From Actinomycetes bacterium (lineage in GTDB: Bacteria; Actinomycetota; Acidimicrobiia; Spongiisociales; UBA5794): 10,023 bases of DNA. How positions within the stretch are numbered: the first letter of the stretch is position 1; each line of letters opens with the position of its first letter. This document shows positions 1 to 4,777 of the stretch, in pieces. The stretch is from the NCBI GenBank assembly GCA_023336875.1, contig JAMBLH010000052.1, positions 1 to 10,023 on the forward strand, written 5' to 3'. A program made the position numbers and the translations under genes. Under the pieces are notes generated by a model. The model was not told the DNA's origin. It worked only from the letters and a program-made list of their open reading frames with translations, and made no database searches.

Positions 1-80
1 GGGTGTGGCGGAATTGGCAGACGCGCCAGGTTTAGGACCTGGTGCCGAGAGGCGTCCCGGTTCGAGTCCGGGCACCCGCA
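1..80 (+). tRNA. tRNA-Leu(TAG), missing first two bases at window edge
   Basis: The sequence folds as a class II leucine tRNA. The anticodon stem CCAGG/CCTGG (26-30, 38-42) encloses the loop TTTAGGA with anticodon TAG at 33-35, reading CUA and other CUN codons. A variable arm GCC-GAGA-GGC lies at 44-53. The T arm CCCGG-TTCGAGT-CCGGG (56-72) is followed by the 3' acceptor strand CACCCGC (73-79) and discriminator A80. The 5' acceptor strand visible here is GGGTG, which pairs with CACCC; the expected first two bases (GC) lie outside the window. No CCA tail is encoded, so it must be added by nucleotidyltransferase. Confidence 0.97.
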
Positions 81-99
81 CAAATGGAGGTGGAGAAAC

Positions 100-567
100 A
101 TGAATCTTGAAGTTCATCCGGCGGTACAACCCGTTGCGTTCCTGCTGGGAACATGGCGTGGCACCGGGAACGGCGACTATCCGACGATCGAACCCTTCAC
201 CTACGAGGAAACGGTCACCTTCGAGCATTTCGGTAAACCGTTCGTTGCATATACCCAGCGCACCAAAGGTGCCGATGGTGGACCGCTCCACACGGAGACC
301 GGATACATCCGTATGACCGAGGACGGCAAGCTGGAATTGGTTATATCTCAGCCATCGGGGATCACCGAGATTCATACCGGGACCAGGGACAACTCGCGCC
401 TCGAGTTCACGAGCGTCACGGTTTCTCTGAGCCCATCGGCCAAGCAGGTCGATCGTGTGGGACGGGTCATCGAAGTCGTGGGTGACATCATGACCAATGA
501 ACTGATGATGTCCGCCGTTGGAGAACCGTATCAATGGCACCTCGGCGCCACATTGCACAGAACCTGA
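100..567 (+). CDS. Nitrobindin-type haem-binding beta-barrel protein (peroxynitrite isomerase family)
   Basis: This 155-residue protein matches the bacterial nitrobindin / THAP4-like haem-binding family in length and hallmarks. The N-terminal motif GTWRGTG (residues 17-23, pattern GxWxGxG) leads into GDYPTI, and the C-terminus ends HLGATLHRT, where H147 is the likely axial haem ligand. Characterised members (Mycobacterium tuberculosis Rv2717c, human THAP4) hold ferric haem in a ten-stranded barrel and isomerise peroxynitrite to nitrate; that this protein does so is inferred from family. There is no signal peptide, so it should be cytosolic. The ATG at 100 is supported by GGAGGTGGAG at 86-95. 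It begins 19 bases after the tRNA 3' end, so it is probably co-transcribed with the tRNA and freed by tRNA 3' processing. It uses typical high-GC third positions. Confidence 0.9.
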   Translation: MNLEVHPAVQPVAFLLGTWRGTGNGDYPTIEPFTYEETVTFEHFGKPFVAYTQRTKGADGGPLHTETGYIRMTEDGKLELVISQPSGITEIHTGTRDNSRLEFTSVTVSLSPSAKQVDRVGRVIEVVGDIMTNELMMSAVGEPYQWHLGATLHRT

Positions 568-614
568 CGAGACCGAGCACGTGTGTTCCACAGCGAGCGA
601 TTGTGAGCGCGAGA

Positions 615-676
615 GAACCCGGAGCATCTTCGGCATTTCGCCGTCGCACGGGACCTACGTGTGAAGCTCCGGGTTC
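615..676. other. Perfect 11-bp inverted repeat enclosing two small hairpins (possible three-way junction or terminator)
   Basis: GAACCCGGAGC (615-625) is exactly complementary in inverse to GCTCCGGGTTC (666-676). The 40-base interior can form two further hairpins: CGGC-ATTTC-GCCG (631-643), and CGCACG (645-650) with CGTGTG (658-663) using one G-U pair. Together these make a compact three-way junction. It begins 48 bases after the nitrobindin stop, so it may act as that gene's 3' end or terminator, although no T-run follows on either strand. It also overlaps the end of the minus-strand small reading frame (stop at 655-657). The folding is by eye; function is inferred. Confidence 0.5.
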
Positions 677-747
677 CGGTGGTCCAAGTTGAAGTCGCTA
701 CCTACCTCTGAGAGGAGCGCGACCTCGCTGGTACACAGCTGGTCGCG
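655..747 (-). other. Open, coding-like continuation of the small minus-strand frame beyond its TAG
   Basis: Directly after the TAG at 748-750 the same frame stays open for 30 codons to a second TAG (655-657). By hand count, these 30 codons have about 67% G/C at position 1, 37% at position 2 and 80% at position 3, the pattern of a real high-GC coding sequence. The encoded stretch starts RDQLCTSEVALLSEVG and ends FNLDHRNPELHT. It resembles no family I recognise. It may be the rest of a 45-residue protein broken by a nonsense change, or be reached by readthrough, or be a chance open frame. Confidence 0.3.
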
Positions 748-749
748 CT
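716..749. terminator. Strong hairpin immediately after the small-ORF stop codon
   Basis: AGCGCGACC (716-724) pairs perfectly with GGTCGCGCT (741-749). Inside, GCTG (727-730) pairs with CAGC (736-739) around a GTACA loop. On the minus strand the stem begins inside the TAG at 748-750 of the small reading frame. It could be a terminator without a U-tract, an attenuator, or a structure that affects termination at that TAG. No T-run follows on either strand, which weakens the simple terminator reading. Confidence 0.4.
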
Positions 750-792
750 AGCGCTCGACCACCTCCGGGGTCCTACAAATACTTTCAGACAT
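748..792 (-). CDS. Possible 14-residue leader peptide (or 5' part of a TAG-interrupted small gene)
   Basis: An ATG at 792 opens a frame MSESICRTPEVVER that ends at TAG (748-750). Its support is the site in front of it: a Shine-Dalgarno sequence of exceptional length at 797-812, with the GGAGG core 10 bases from the ATG, and a candidate promoter at 823-851 that would give a leader of about 24 bases. The stop codon merges into the 716-749 hairpin. The frame continues open beyond the TAG with coding-like composition to 655, so a 45-residue ancestral protein is also possible. The nearest genes downstream on this strand are outside the window, and the next feature met is the antisense of nitrobindin, so an ordinary attenuation leader has no visible target. 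I do not recognise the peptide. Confidence 0.35.
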   Translation of the reverse strand: MSESICRTPEVVER

Positions 793-796
793 TCTT

Positions 797-812
797 GGAC
801 CACCTCCTTTCT
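797..812 (-). promoter_or_regulatory. Hyper-extended Shine-Dalgarno site
   Basis: On the minus strand this reads AGAAAGGAGGTGGTCC. It can pair along all 16 bases with the conserved 16S rRNA 3' tail (GGAUCACCUCCUUUCU), with one G-U pair. Ordinary sites in this window pair over 4 to 7 bases. It sits 4 bases upstream of the ATG at 792, with the GGAGG core 10 bases away. Confidence 0.5.
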
Positions 813-822
813 CCGTCCGGCC

Positions 823-851
823 ATGATGGCACGAAATCCGCCGTTTGTCAC
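823..851 (-). promoter_or_regulatory. Candidate sigma-70-type promoter for the small minus-strand transcript
   Basis: On the minus strand, GTGACA (846-851) resembles a -35 box (5 of 6 to TTGACA) and CATCAT (823-828) a -10 box (4 of 6 to TATAAT), with an ideal 17-base spacer. Transcription would start near 816, just upstream of the extended Shine-Dalgarno site. It lies 67 bases past the Flp pilin stop, so readthrough from that gene is an alternative source of transcript. Confidence 0.35.
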
Positions 852-918
852 CCGAGATGTCGGCCGAAGTGGCTGAGAGCGGGCGTGAGATCCGATGCCC
901 GACCCTCCGAGCAGTCTC

Positions 919-1515
919 CTAGTTGTCCAGCTCGTTGGTCTTCGCACTGAGCTCCCCGTCGTCGTCCCCGCCGGGATCATCGACTAGCCAACCTTTAGCT
1001 ATGACTCGGAGGTATGGATCCTGGCGGGTGAATCTGAGTCGCACCTTGTCGTCGTTCTCGACGAGGATCTCCACCGTCCAGCCTTCTGCCTCTACGATTT
1101 CGTATCCGACCACACCATCTGTCTCGGAGAATACGACCACGATCTCTCCGTTGTAGTCCGCCGTCTCGACTTGGTTTGGAGGCACCGTCGTGGTGGTCGT
1201 CGTTGGAGGCACCGTCGTGGTGGTCGGAGGCACCGTTGTCGTGGTGGTCGGAGGCACCGTTGTCGTCGTCGGAGGCACCGTTGTCGTTGTGGTAGATGTT
1301 CCTCCCCCGCCGCCGCCACCGCCGCCGTCATCCTCGGAGTAGCTATGTAGGGTGGTGGAAAAATGGGAAGCTGCGTTGTCATGTGCCGCTGCGACACCAT
1401 TGGTGGTCAGAGCCAAGACGGGAATCAACGCGACAACGAACAGTGACATCAGCATTGAGTATTCGACGATCGTGGCGCCGCGTTCTGTCCCTGCAGACTC
1501 GAATCGATTTCGCAT
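919..1515 (-). CDS. Flp/Tad-type prepilin with Gly and Thr-Pro linker and a C-terminal domain
   Basis: This 198-residue protein begins with a short basic leader and ERGATIVEYSMLM. It fits a class III prepilin site cut after G13, giving A14 at +1, E18 at +5 and Y19 at +6, the Flp hallmark. A single hydrophobic helix follows (about 20-38), which would pack in the pilus core or anchor the precursor. Then come an acidic patch, nine glycines (64-72), a linker of five TTTT(T)VPP-type repeats (about 75-113), and a C-terminal domain (114-198) rich in alternating hydrophobic and charged residues, suggesting beta structure. Flp pilins are usually 50-80 residues, so the linker and extra domain make this a minor pilin, a TadE-like pseudopilin or a surface display protein. 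No tad/cpa genes are in the window. Start ATG 1515 has GGAGG upstream (GGAGGGAGCGCGGT then ATG). Surface location is inferred. Confidence 0.75.
   Translation of the reverse strand: MRNRFESAGTERGATIVEYSMLMSLFVVALIPVLALTTNGVAAAHDNAASHFSTTLHSYSEDDGGGGGGGGGTSTTTTTVPPTTTTVPPTTTTTVPPTTTTVPPTTTTTTVPPNQVETADYNGEIVVVFSETDGVVGYEIVEAEGWTVEILVENDDKVRLRFTRQDPYLRVIAKGWLVDDPGGDDDGELSAKTNELDN
1178..1294 (-). repeat. In-frame tandem repeats encoding the TTTT(T)VPP linker
   Basis: On the + strand GGAGGCACCGT recurs at 1178, 1205, 1226, 1250 and 1271, spaced 27, 21, 24 and 21 bases apart. All spacings are multiples of 3, so the repeat units vary in length without breaking the pilin frame. Each encodes VPP followed by a run of 4 to 6 threonines. 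Such arrays can change copy number by slippage or recombination, which would alter linker length. Confidence 0.85.
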
Positions 1516-1546
1516 ACCGCGCTCCCTCCACGTTCACAGATTGTTT

Positions 1547-1575
1547 GTTATCTAGACCATCGGCACGGATCGCAA
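1547..1575 (-). promoter_or_regulatory. Candidate promoter of the Flp pilin gene
   Basis: On the minus strand TTGCGA (1570-1575) and GATAAC (1547-1552) are separated by exactly 17 bases. They match the sigma-70 consensus at 4 of 6 positions each. The predicted start near 1540 leaves a leader of about 25 bases containing the pilin Shine-Dalgarno site. The rest of the 1516-1684 gap, between the pilin and the upstream rdgB gene, shows only a weak GC hairpin (1611-1623) that could be an rdgB terminator. Confidence 0.45.
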
Positions 1576-1684
1576 CGTCTGTATGGGCTCATCGACCCAT
1601 TGACACGGTACGCGGCGACCGCGCTACGACCGTCAAACCCGATCGCCGGAGACCCGCCAAGATCAGACCAACTTGTTCGACGCG

Positions 1685-2266
1685 CTACACAGAGAGCATC
1701 TCGGCGAGTTCATGAAGGGCCAAGGCACGGTGCGAGATTCTGTTCTTCTCGTCGGTGGGGATCTCAGCAAGCGTGCGACTCCCAACCTCGAAGACTGGGT
1801 CGTAGCCGAAGCCTCCGTCACCGCGACGCTCCGTCGTGATTTCACCCTCGAGAACCCCCTCCACAACAAGCTCGTCACCCGATGGCAGCACGAGGGCAAC
1901 CGCGGTACGAAACTGTGCCTTTCGGTTTTCGGCTCCCGTCATGTCGAAGAGCAGCTGTGTGACATTGTCGTGATATGTCGCATCCTCCCCCGCATATCTC
2001 GCCGTACGAACGCCAGGCTCACCGGAGAGGGCGTCAACCTCGAGTCCTGTGTCATCGGCAATTGCCGCGTGGCCAGTGGCTGTCGCAACAGCGTGTGCCT
2101 TCAGAAGCGCATTTGCTTGCAACGTCGACCCGACCTCCTCAACGTCATCCCACTGATGCCCGGTGATGATCTCGATCGGAGGATCGAGCAGGGAGAGGAC
2201 CGCCTCGACTTCGGCGATCTTGTCAGGGTTCTTCGACGCGACAACGATGCCGTGGGGCCGCTTCAT
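1685..2266 (-). CDS. rdgB: XTP/dITP pyrophosphatase (RdgB/HAM1 family)
   Basis: This 193-residue protein is full length for the Ham1/RdgB family, which hydrolyses dITP, XTP and ITP to monophosphates and pyrophosphate and so keeps deaminated purines out of DNA and RNA. Family motifs run in order: ASKNPDK (10-16, substrate phosphate lysine), NALLKA (52-57), ADDTGLEVDAL (70-80, with the catalytic and metal aspartates), PGVRTARYAG (84-93), GFGYDPVF (152-159, base pocket) and SHR (178-180). Position 51 is Ala where many members carry Glu or Asp before the Asn (TFxEN); actinobacterial members vary here, so I would not call it inactive. The ATG overlaps the rph stop as ATGA, and AAGGAG lies 8 bases upstream. 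It is the last gene of the minus-strand operon; rph-rdgB adjacency is widespread. Confidence 0.95.
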   Translation of the reverse strand: MKRPHGIVVASKNPDKIAEVEAVLSLLDPPIEIITGHQWDDVEEVGSTLQANALLKAHAVATATGHAAIADDTGLEVDALSGEPGVRTARYAGEDATYHDNVTQLLFDMTGAENRKAQFRTAVALVLPSGDELVVEGVLEGEITTERRGDGGFGYDPVFEVGSRTLAEIPTDEKNRISHRALALHELAEMLSV

Positions 2267-2970
2267 GCTCTCGACTCCTTCTGCATTGCAACCAGCGTGT
2301 CGATCCCGGCAGCGGCGTAGTCGAGCATCGTGTCGAGCTGCTCTCTTGTGTAGGGCTCACCCTCTGCGGTGCCCTGCACCTCGATAAGACTGCCATCGCC
2401 GGTCATCACAATATTGGCGTCCACATCGGCAGCCACATCCTCCGTGTATTCGAGGTCGAGCATCGCCGCACCGTCGAGAACACCAACGGAGATAGCTGCC
2501 ACATTCCTCATGATCGGGTTGGTCTCCATCTTCCCCTCAGCCACCCACGCGTCAAAGGCATCCGCCAACGCGATCCACGCACCGGTGATAGATGCGGTGC
2601 GCGTGCCGCCATCAGCCTGCAGCACGTCACAGTCGATGCGAGCGGTGAGCGGACCCATCGCCTCCATGTCCACCGCTGCTCGCAGCGATCGACCGATCAG
2701 GCGCTGTATCTCCTTCGTTCGCCCACCATTCACGGAGCTTCTTCTCACTCGCTGTGGACTTGCCCCCGGAAGCATCGAGTACTCCGCTGTCACCCAGCCT
2801 GCGCCAGACTTCTTCATCCAAGAAGGGACATCGTCGTCGAGTGACACGGTGCAAAGCACACGCGTACGTCCCATCTCGATCAACACGGATCCTGGGGTCA
2901 TCTCTGTAAAGCCCCTTGTGATCTTCACGGTTCTCAACTCATCGTTCGCCCTGCCAGTTCTCACGGTCAT
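2263..2970 (-). CDS. rph: Ribonuclease PH
   Basis: RNase PH is a phosphorolytic 3'-5' exoribonuclease that trims tRNA precursor 3' ends, working as a hexamer (trimer of dimers). The 235-residue product starts MTVRTGRANDELRTVKITRG and carries the signature GRTKEIQRLIGRSLR (83-97), whose R84 is the expected phosphate-binding arginine. It is followed by the near-invariant block IDCDVLQADGGTRTASITGA (112-131), plus WVTAEYSMLP (59-68). The frame is open upstream to 3051, but I chose 2970: it gives the normal family length, begins at the conserved motif, and is preceded by GAGGTGG, which overlaps the stop codon of the MBL gene 10 bases before. The stop overlaps the rdgB start by 4 bases, so the two are translationally coupled. 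Confidence 0.95.
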   Translation of the reverse strand: MTVRTGRANDELRTVKITRGFTEMTPGSVLIEMGRTRVLCTVSLDDDVPSWMKKSGAGWVTAEYSMLPGASPQRVRRSSVNGGRTKEIQRLIGRSLRAAVDMEAMGPLTARIDCDVLQADGGTRTASITGAWIALADAFDAWVAEGKMETNPIMRNVAAISVGVLDGAAMLDLEYTEDVAADVDANIVMTGDGSLIEVQGTAEGEPYTREQLDTMLDYAAAGIDTLVAMQKESRA

Positions 2971-2980
2971 CTTGGCCACC

Positions 2981-3730
2981 TCATATTTTGAAAGCTTTTC
3001 CCGGTTCGGCGTATTCGATAGGTCCGGTAAACGAGCCAGACGCCTCGTCAAGACTCTGCTCTGGATCCATGACAGCGCCGATGTGCGTCAGGATCAGTCT
3101 GTCCACTCCACCCCATGCTGCAACCTCCCCTGCCTCCCTTGCGGTGAGGTGAAACGGGTAGGTCCGCTCGTCACGAAGACCCATTAGCGATGCCTCGCAC
3201 AGAAGTACATCAGCTCCTGTCGCCATCTCAATGAGATCGCCGCCAGGGCCCGTGTCGCCAGAGTACGTCAGCGACACCCCGCCTGCATCGAAGCGTGTCA
3301 CAAGCGCTGGAACCGGATGGACCGCCTCGCCGAACCGGATCTCCACTTCACCGACCGATACGACGTCCCCTGGGGCAACCTCCTCGATATCGAGCACCAT
3401 GTTGAAGATGTGCTCGTCGCTCGCCCGCGCAAACGCGGCGAGATGCTCCTCTGCTCCCTCGGGCACATAGACCTTCACAGGCACATCACCGGAAGGCCCA
3501 AACGCGAGATACCCATAGAGCCCGAAGAGGTCCGAGCAGTGATCCACATGGGTATGGGAGATGACCACCGCATCCAGTTGTCCTGGGTCGACTCGCTTCG
3601 CAAGTTCCATGAACGTGCCCGTGCCCGCGTCCATCCAGATGGAGACGCCTTCACTTTCAACGAGATAGCCAGAAGCGGGATTCGTGCGCGACGGCGCACC
3701 AGCAGTCGATCCAAGGATCGTCAGGTTCAT
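2981..3730 (-). CDS. MBL-fold metal-dependent hydrolase, RNase Z / class II cyclic-nucleotide phosphodiesterase-like (Rv1339 type)
   Basis: This 249-residue protein has the full metallo-beta-lactamase metal set: HTHVDH (59-64, HxHxDH), H138, D159 in SGDTG and H216 in THIG, so two metal ions should bind. H194 within FHLTA matches the extra catalytic histidine motif of RNase Z-like members. The gene sits directly before rph and rdgB, the same order as mycobacterial Rv1339-rphA-Rv1341. Rv1339 has been described as an atypical class II cAMP phosphodiesterase, so cyclic-nucleotide hydrolysis is the best guess; tRNA 3' processing is the alternative. The short exosite arm typical of RNase Z is not evident. 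The frame is open back to 3850, but ATG 3730 matches the family N-terminus (MNLTILGS) and overlaps the upstream stop as ATGA. Confidence 0.85.
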   Translation of the reverse strand: MNLTILGSTAGAPSRTNPASGYLVESEGVSIWMDAGTGTFMELAKRVDPGQLDAVVISHTHVDHCSDLFGLYGYLAFGPSGDVPVKVYVPEGAEEHLAAFARASDEHIFNMVLDIEEVAPGDVVSVGEVEIRFGEAVHPVPALVTRFDAGGVSLTYSGDTGPGGDLIEMATGADVLLCEASLMGLRDERTYPFHLTAREAGEVAAWGGVDRLILTHIGAVMDPEQSLDEASGSFTGPIEYAEPGKAFKI

Positions 3731-4008
3731 TTCGACCAGCCCACGATCCCGACGCCCACTCCAACAAGCATCATCCACAGGACCGCCTGGGCGGTACCAA
3801 CGAGGGTTGGCATCATGAAATTGGCGCTGAATTTTCGCCAGGACCACCACGTTGATACGGCAAGAAAGACCACTAGTCCCGCGAACAGCCAGAGCGGGAT
3901 AACAGGAAACGACATCAGAATCAGCAGCGCCGCGAGAATCTGGACCCCAGCGCCCACGTAGCCGAACAAGACGCGATATGCCTCTCGGTTGTGTTCGGAT
4001 CTGCCCAT
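3727..4008 (-). CDS. Small three-helix membrane protein, function unknown
   Basis: I do not recognise this 93-residue protein. It has a short charged N-terminus (MGRSEHNREAYR) and then three hydrophobic stretches at about 13-33, 35-55 and 68-90. Between the second and third is a basic-aromatic hinge, WWSWRKF (54-60). No metal ligand or enzyme motif is visible. By the positive-inside rule, the loop around RK at 58-59 should face the cytoplasm. It begins 10 bases after the JAMM protein stop without a clear Shine-Dalgarno site and ends overlapping the MBL start as ATGA, so its translation is probably coupled to both. The high GC of third positions and the tight packing make it a real gene. In Mycobacterium the comparable interval holds a rhomboid protease and murI, and this protein is far too short to be either. 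Confidence 0.8.
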   Translation of the reverse strand: MGRSEHNREAYRVLFGYVGAGVQILAALLILMSFPVIPLWLFAGLVVFLAVSTWWSWRKFSANFMMPTLVGTAQAVLWMMLVGVGVGIVGWSK

Positions 4009-4018
4009 GTCGGCGAGT

Positions 4019-4630
4019 CTATTGCTCGACGGTTACCTGAACCTCTGACACTTCGCTGCCATCGATCCGATATGCCCTCAGCAGCGGGCGCTGTCCTGCC
4101 ACAGGGCCGACGATGAAATGCAGCCAGTCCGGATCGGCGCCACCGCGAATATCTGTCTCCGATGGGTAGGCGTCGGAGTGCGGGTGGCTGTGGAACACAG
4201 CACCGATGCTGTGTCCGAGAGACTCCGAGAGACGGATCGCACCGAACTGCTCATCAGGAGAAATCGTGAATCGATCTCCGGCGTCGTCCGCGTTGCTGAG
4301 GCAGAGCGTCAGCACGGGCGTACCCGCAGCGCTGAACGCCACGAGTCCACACGCCTCCTCGGGAAACGCCCAACCGGAGTGTTTGAACATGGCATCTGCA
4401 ACCTGCGCCGGCACAAGGACCCGCTCGATACCCAGACTCTGGTACGCATCATCGAGATCCTCAGGATGGACAATGAGACGAATACCGTACACGGCGAAGA
4501 AGCCTGGGCTGAGGCCTCCCTCGTTGTCCACAGAGAGCCTGGAGTCGATTCCATCAGCAGCGAGCCGTGCCATGGCTATGTCGCCGTCCGAGCGCACGTC
4601 GTACACAGCAACAGTCGCTTCAGAGCTCAC
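4019..4630 (-). CDS. DUF2007-like domain fused to a JAMM/MPN+ metalloprotease (Mec-like)
   Basis: The C-terminal part (about 70-203) is a JAMM/MPN+ domain. FPEEACGLV (89-97) supplies the upstream Glu, and FHSHPHSDAYPSETD (146-160) fits HxHx7SxxD with zinc ligands H147, H149 and D160. Bacterial relatives include mycobacterial Mec (Rv1334), which frees cysteine from the carrier protein CysO. The N-terminal 66 residues (AVYDVRSDGDIAMARLAADGI then GIRLIVHPEDLDDAYQSLG) look like the DUF2007 signal-transducing fold: a beta strand, an EAxxA-type helix, LxxxGI, then strand and helix. I placed the start at GTG 4630 because it includes the first DUF2007 strand and frees the 147-base divergent gap. No clear Shine-Dalgarno precedes it, so the start could move. 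It leads the operon that runs to rdgB. The substrate is unknown; no CysO, CysM, ThiS or MoaD gene is in view. Confidence 0.8.
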   Translation of the reverse strand: MSSEATVAVYDVRSDGDIAMARLAADGIDSRLSVDNEGGLSPGFFAVYGIRLIVHPEDLDDAYQSLGIERVLVPAQVADAMFKHSGWAFPEEACGLVAFSAAGTPVLTLCLSNADDAGDRFTISPDEQFGAIRLSESLGHSIGAVFHSHPHSDAYPSETDIRGGADPDWLHFIVGPVAGQRPLLRAYRIDGSEVSEVQVTVEQ

Positions 4631-4697
4631 CGGGTTGCGTTCGCCGCGCTGGAAGTAACAAGATCGACTAGCGCAACCAGAAAGTCCACGGATTCCA

Positions 4698-4711
4698 TAC
4701 CCTTGAGGGTA
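4698..4711. promoter_or_regulatory. Palindrome TACCCTTGAGGGTA in the divergent promoter region
   Basis: Perfect 6-base arms TACCCT/AGGGTA flank a TG centre, about midway between the JAMM gene start (4630) and pfkA (4778). A further half-site-like ACACCCT lies at 4713-4719. The position suits an operator that could act on both promoters. Each arm also reads as a TANNNT -10 box, but no convincing -35 box lies 16-18 bases upstream on either strand. Known only as a sequence pattern; no regulator is identified. Confidence 0.35.
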
Positions 4712-4777
4712 GACACCCTGCGGCCACCCACCGGCAGTGGCAGTAGTGTGAAACATCCACGTCAATTCGGAGCACAC

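Larger units (their letters stand above)
678..804. repeat. Long-range perfect 11-bp inverted repeat overlapping a Shine-Dalgarno site
   Basis: GGTGGTCCAAG (678-688) and CTTGGACCACC (794-804) are exact inverse complements separated by 105 bases. In a minus-strand transcript the 794-804 arm would include GGTGG, the downstream half of the extended ribosome binding site of the small reading frame starting at 792. Pairing would therefore partly mask it. The 716-749 hairpin would sit inside the enclosed loop. The match is seen directly; regulatory function is inferred. Confidence 0.45.
568..918. other. Convergent intergenic region rich in inverted repeats
   Basis: No long gene fits here. The region lies between the convergent nitrobindin and Flp pilin genes. 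It contains a perfect 11-bp inverted repeat with a branched interior (615-676), a strong 9-bp hairpin (716-749), a second perfect 11-bp inverted repeat spanning 678-804, and on the minus strand a candidate promoter, an extended Shine-Dalgarno site and a small TAG-interrupted reading frame. Each is listed separately. Bases 852-918 and 568-614 show nothing recognisable. Confidence 0.7.

Noticed and set aside
795..812. Fragment of a 16S rRNA gene 3' end on the + strand
   Set aside because: Only the tail motif matches. The bases upstream (780-794) do not continue into 16S helix 45, so a long Shine-Dalgarno site on the minus strand explains it better.
702..980. Minus-strand 92-codon frame across the intergenic gap
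   Set aside because: It overlaps the end of the pilin gene in another frame, has Arg/Ser/Thr-rich shadow composition and uses a different frame from the well-supported ATG at 792.
1178..1294. CRISPR-like array
   Set aside because: Units are only 21-27 bases with no distinct spacers, are all in frame and encode the pilin linker.
1600..1630. Plus-strand promoter with a perfect TTGACA
   Set aside because: The best -10 (TACGAC at 1625-1630) is 19 bases away and would drive only antisense RNA over rdgB; this is likely chance.
2369..3187. Plus-strand open frame of 272 codons
   Set aside because: It is antisense to rph and the end of the MBL gene, both with clear family motifs; it has no binding site and no protein-like pattern.
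3731..3850. N-terminal extension of the MBL hydrolase
   Set aside because: It overlaps the membrane protein gene in another frame; the family N-terminus starts at 3730 with an ATGA overlap.
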